Source: Datisca glomerata (lineage: Eukaryota > Streptophyta > Magnoliopsida > Cucurbitales > Datiscaceae). From it: a stretch of 64,000 bases of DNA. How positions within the stretch are numbered: position 1 is the stretch's first letter; every line of letters begins with the position of its first letter. This document shows, piece after piece, positions 61,229 to 64,000 of this stretch. Position numbers and translations under genes: made by a program. Where the stretch lies: NCBI GenBank assembly GCA_003255025.1, contig QANY01004000.1:124001-188000 (forward strand), written 5' to 3'. The notes beneath the pieces are model-generated. The model had not been told where the DNA came from and ran no database searches. It worked only from the letters and a program-made list of their open reading frames with translations.

Positions 61229-61920
61229 TTCCCTCTCGTAATTTCCTCAGACAGAGAAAGAAAGTAAACGTCGCAGCGGCCGGAGATGAGAGCTCGGGAG
61301 TGACGGGTAAACGATCTAGTTGGTGTGTGCATACGTGGCCTCTCCTGGAATGGGGCCCAGTGGTAGTTGACTCGTGGTGGCCGCGTTGATTGTTGGACAG
61401 CCCAGCAAAGATCCACGTTGTCGGCGGACATAGTCGAAACTGCACGGTAGAAAGCCCAAAGCAGTTTTTGCCGGACAGTAGAAACCGCTACCATTATGGG
61501 CTTCCCAGGAAGCCCATAACTATGTATTAACGAAATCATGGAAGAAAAATGTTTGAAAATGATGGGAAAATTTTTCGCATCAATCAGCTCAAACTGTGAA
61601 AATGATCGAAAAAAAATTCCCTATACAAAAATGTTTGAAAATGATCGAAATAAATAATTTATTTATAAAAACTACACAATCGTAAATAGATTATTTTACA
61701 TTATTCTAGTTATTTTTTAAAAAAATCTGATTATTTTTTACAATTCTCCTTTAAATCATAGAAAAATCACTACCTTCGTGGAAACCCAATAACTAATGTG
61801 TCATGCCAAATTTGAACAAATAAAAAGAGAAAAACCAATTAGCCTTTTTTTTACTTGTTTTAATAAATTACCAGAAGAGTTCAATTGATGAATTTTTGAC
61901 ACTTCAACAGTTTTATATTT
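61229..61920. other. Upstream region of the EamA gene and spacer
   Basis: 61229-61500 is GC-richer and probably holds the promoter and 5' leader of the EamA gene on the minus strand; site II-like words are seen (ggcccag at 61350, agcccata near 61513). The rest is AT-rich. Confidence 0.35.
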
Positions 61921-61929
61921 CGGGTCGTC

Positions 61930-62410
61930 CTTCCAGAGCCCCGTGTATCTTGAAAGTTGTTTGGTGTCATCTCCCATCAGGTTGGATTGATGTGAATACA
62001 GATGTAGTGACTTTTGCTAGTTCTAAGCTTGCAGGTTGTGTAGGCGTTTTATGTTCGCCTATAGGATCTATAAGAGTTGTTACGCTATTCACCTTGGTAC
62101 ATGCTTTGCTTTCGAGATTGAGTTGGTTGATGCTATTCATGCGATTATTTATGCATCGGCCTTTAGATGGAGAAAACTATGGTTGGAAAGTGATTATATT
62201 TATGTGGTGTCCATACTTCATTTTAGATCTCGAAAGGTCTACTGACATTGACGTACTGCTTAGAATATATGTTTAAATTTAATCGATCAGATGGACCTTG
62301 TTGTGACTCATATTTATCGAGAGGGTAATCGAGTTGCAGATTATTTGGCATCTAGAGCTTCTAGTATAGTTATTCCAACTTGGTGGTGGAATGCTCTGAA
62401 TTTTTGCTCT
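61930..62410 (+). pseudogene. RNase H-like domain remnant (RVT_3, non-LTR type)
   Basis: Frame pieces read VVWCHLPSGWIDVNTD, LAGCVGVL, then after a shift LGTCFAFEIELVDAIHAIIY, RWRKLWLESD, and after another shift LVVTHIYREGNRVADYLASR followed by ASS. This is the plant RNase H-like domain that ends LINE-type ORFs and many host-like copies. The acidic catalytic positions (NTD, FE-E, ESD) and the NRVADYLA end motif are recognisable. At least two frameshifts and one stop break it. No reverse transcriptase lies upstream, so it is a 5'-truncated leftover. Confidence 0.75.
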
Positions 62411-63929
62411 TCGCTTATTTCCTATAATGTTTGTAACATACATTTTTTCAGGTTCTGCTAATTTTCTTCTTTATGTTTTTTTACTATTTTATTTTAATTT
62501 AATAATATGTTGCGTTATGTTAAATGATGAAGGTGCGGCGGAGGTGATAACTTAATTGAAATATTCTAGTGTACCTATTCATTTTTATCAACAACAATCT
62601 TATTTAATAAAAAAATAAAATAGTAAAACAAAAATGTACCAAAACAAAGGTTGTTAGAAAGATGACTCGTTAGAGTGAGGAGGACATGGAGGATTTGAGA
62701 GAGAGATACTCTTTAAAATCAAGACAGTATACAAATATAACTATTCACACAATATATTAAGTATCAAGATGGACTAATTTTATATTTATCATTTCAAAAT
62801 TACATGTTCCCGCAATTATTTGAAGAATTTAAGCCTATAACTAGGCGTGAAAGTGAAAGCTTGACTGTAAATGCCGCCCCCTGACAAATTAATTAGTTTT
62901 CGAATAAAGGAATTAAATTTAATTAAAACAAAACGATATGCTTATAACAGGACAAAAGAAATTTCAATAAAGTTATTCAAAGAAACTTCTTTTTCCATAG
63001 TCATAAAATGTGCAAAACGATTTGAAAAAAAACAGAGAAAAAAAAAAGAGAACTTTGGAATTTTCATGAGGGAAAAGAGAAAAAGATGGAAATTAAATTT
63101 GTATTTATATAAAACTGTTTGCAGAAATTTTGCCGAGATGTCGGCGGAAGAACAAAGCCAGGCCCACTGGGAACTGGGGGAGACCCTCCCACTAACATTT
63201 TGACCAGTCGTACTGGCATGAATGCCTCTCCCCTGTCAAGTGTCAACCGCAAATACAGGAGCTGAACCGGGCGACCCCTCTTTCCATTTCCTGACCTTAC
63301 ACGTGTATGTTGCACCGACAATGTACGTGCATCTAGATTGAGATTCTTTCCCATTGGATCTAACTACTAGTTACGTAATGGACGACTACAATGCATCCCA
63401 TATTTTTTTTCTGTACACCAAATTCTGAAACACATTCATAGTCAACAACAGAAGTTAAATTAGATCAGGTCTAATTGTCCAGATCTAATTCGCTTAAATT
63501 TAATTAAATAATAATATCAAACAGTTAGACTGTCATTCCACAAAACGGCACAAAATCCACATCCCCTAAATTCTGTGTGGTTGTCTAGATCTAATTCCTT
63601 TCAACTCTTTTACGGTTTAATATATGTGTTCAAGTTTTGATAAAAAAATATCTAGATTATGAAAATCAGATCACCTTTCATATATCCTCTATCATTTGTC
63701 TTCAAAAGTAGATTTTTTTAATCTTCTTTTGTTTATTTTATGGTTTTGACAAAGGCAGTATTTTGAATCTAAGATTCTCAGTATTTGAATGTCACTCTAG
63801 TTCTTTTTAACATTTTGAAACTGGCTTTAATGCTTTTATGTATGAGGGTTGACGACCTCAACGTTGGTTCTTCGAGAAGCGTAACTCTTATAGCGTATTG
63901 GGAGCATCTCCCCCAAAGAAGCACGATGT
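62411..63929. other. AT-rich spacer with one GC-richer patch
   Basis: 63130-63310 is GC-richer (gtcggcggaag, ccgggcgacccc) but gives no recognised protein on either strand. The surrounding sequence is AT-rich. Confidence 0.3.
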
Positions 63930-64000
63930 AGTGTCACCGTTGAGGTGCACCAAAGAGTGTCGCCGCTGAGATGCACCATGGAGTGTCGCCGCTGAAGTGC
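63930..64000 (+). repeat. 26-bp minisatellite at the window end
   Basis: Units 63930-63955, 63956-63981 and 63982-64000 (cut by the window) share agtgtcgccgctgagatgca with few changes. In one frame this would encode a 26-base, frame-rotating repeat, so it is more likely non-coding. The array continues beyond the window. Confidence 0.75.

Noticed and set aside
62871..63203. 110-codon plus-strand frame, Lys-rich
   Set aside because: A-rich DNA explains the Lys/Asn content; no domain, and no support from the opposite-strand frame at 63064-63354 either.

Overview
The window is nuclear DNA of a flowering plant, almost certainly a eudicot. It is AT-rich, its genes are split by canonical GT-AG introns, its protein families are plant-specific (PFA-DSP phosphatase, plant SUMO, GRF WRC domain, PTI1-like kinase N-terminus), and old transposons fill the spaces. 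Species cannot be named from the sequence. Remnants of MULEs carrying DUF1985 (the ULP1-linked domain known from MULEs of melon, Arabidopsis and rice) fit a eudicot such as a cucurbit but prove nothing.

Genes, left to right: (1) a ten-exon P-loop NTPase-like protein of 529 residues at 1630-5832 (+), which splices cleanly in frame; (2) a single-exon RING-HC protein of 172 residues at 9030-9548 (+); (3) a five-exon atypical dual-specificity phosphatase of the PFA-DSP1 type, 214 residues, at 10818-13772 (-); (4) a three-exon SUMO gene at 47244-49193 (+), whose last exon has lost one base exactly at the di-glycine; (5) an EamA/DMT transporter gene at 58868-61228 (-), from which the middle exons appear to be missing. 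They are unrelated housekeeping or signalling genes and do not form a pathway.

Gene fragments: an orphan WRC exon of a growth-regulating factor (32.3-32.5 kb, -); a PTI1-like kinase first exon inside a MULE with long inverted ends (35.56-36.64 kb, a Pack-MULE candidate); an RNase H-like domain of non-LTR type (61.9-62.4 kb).

Mobile DNA: a Gypsy/Tat-like LTR element with both LTRs (17678-27244), reduced to gag, protease, a repeat array and an antisense ORF, with a 5'-truncated Copia (22097-24603) nested inside it; a decayed MULE with a mudrA-like transposase (51.85-54.14 kb, +) facing a DUF1985 ORF (54.5-56.5 kb, -), and a second DUF1985 remnant at 1-461; a degenerate CACTA-like element (42.6-46.2 kb) hosting two non-autonomous MULE-like insertions; a third element of the same type that is a giant fold-back (50386-51011); and a hAT-like MITE with a perfect 8-bp duplication (7701-8050).

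Two arrays of dense short inverted repeats (509-1030 and 30780-31360) and a MIRNA-like hairpin (9943-10058) are not explained by any gene. The other stretches are AT-rich intergenic DNA with microsatellites and minisatellites.
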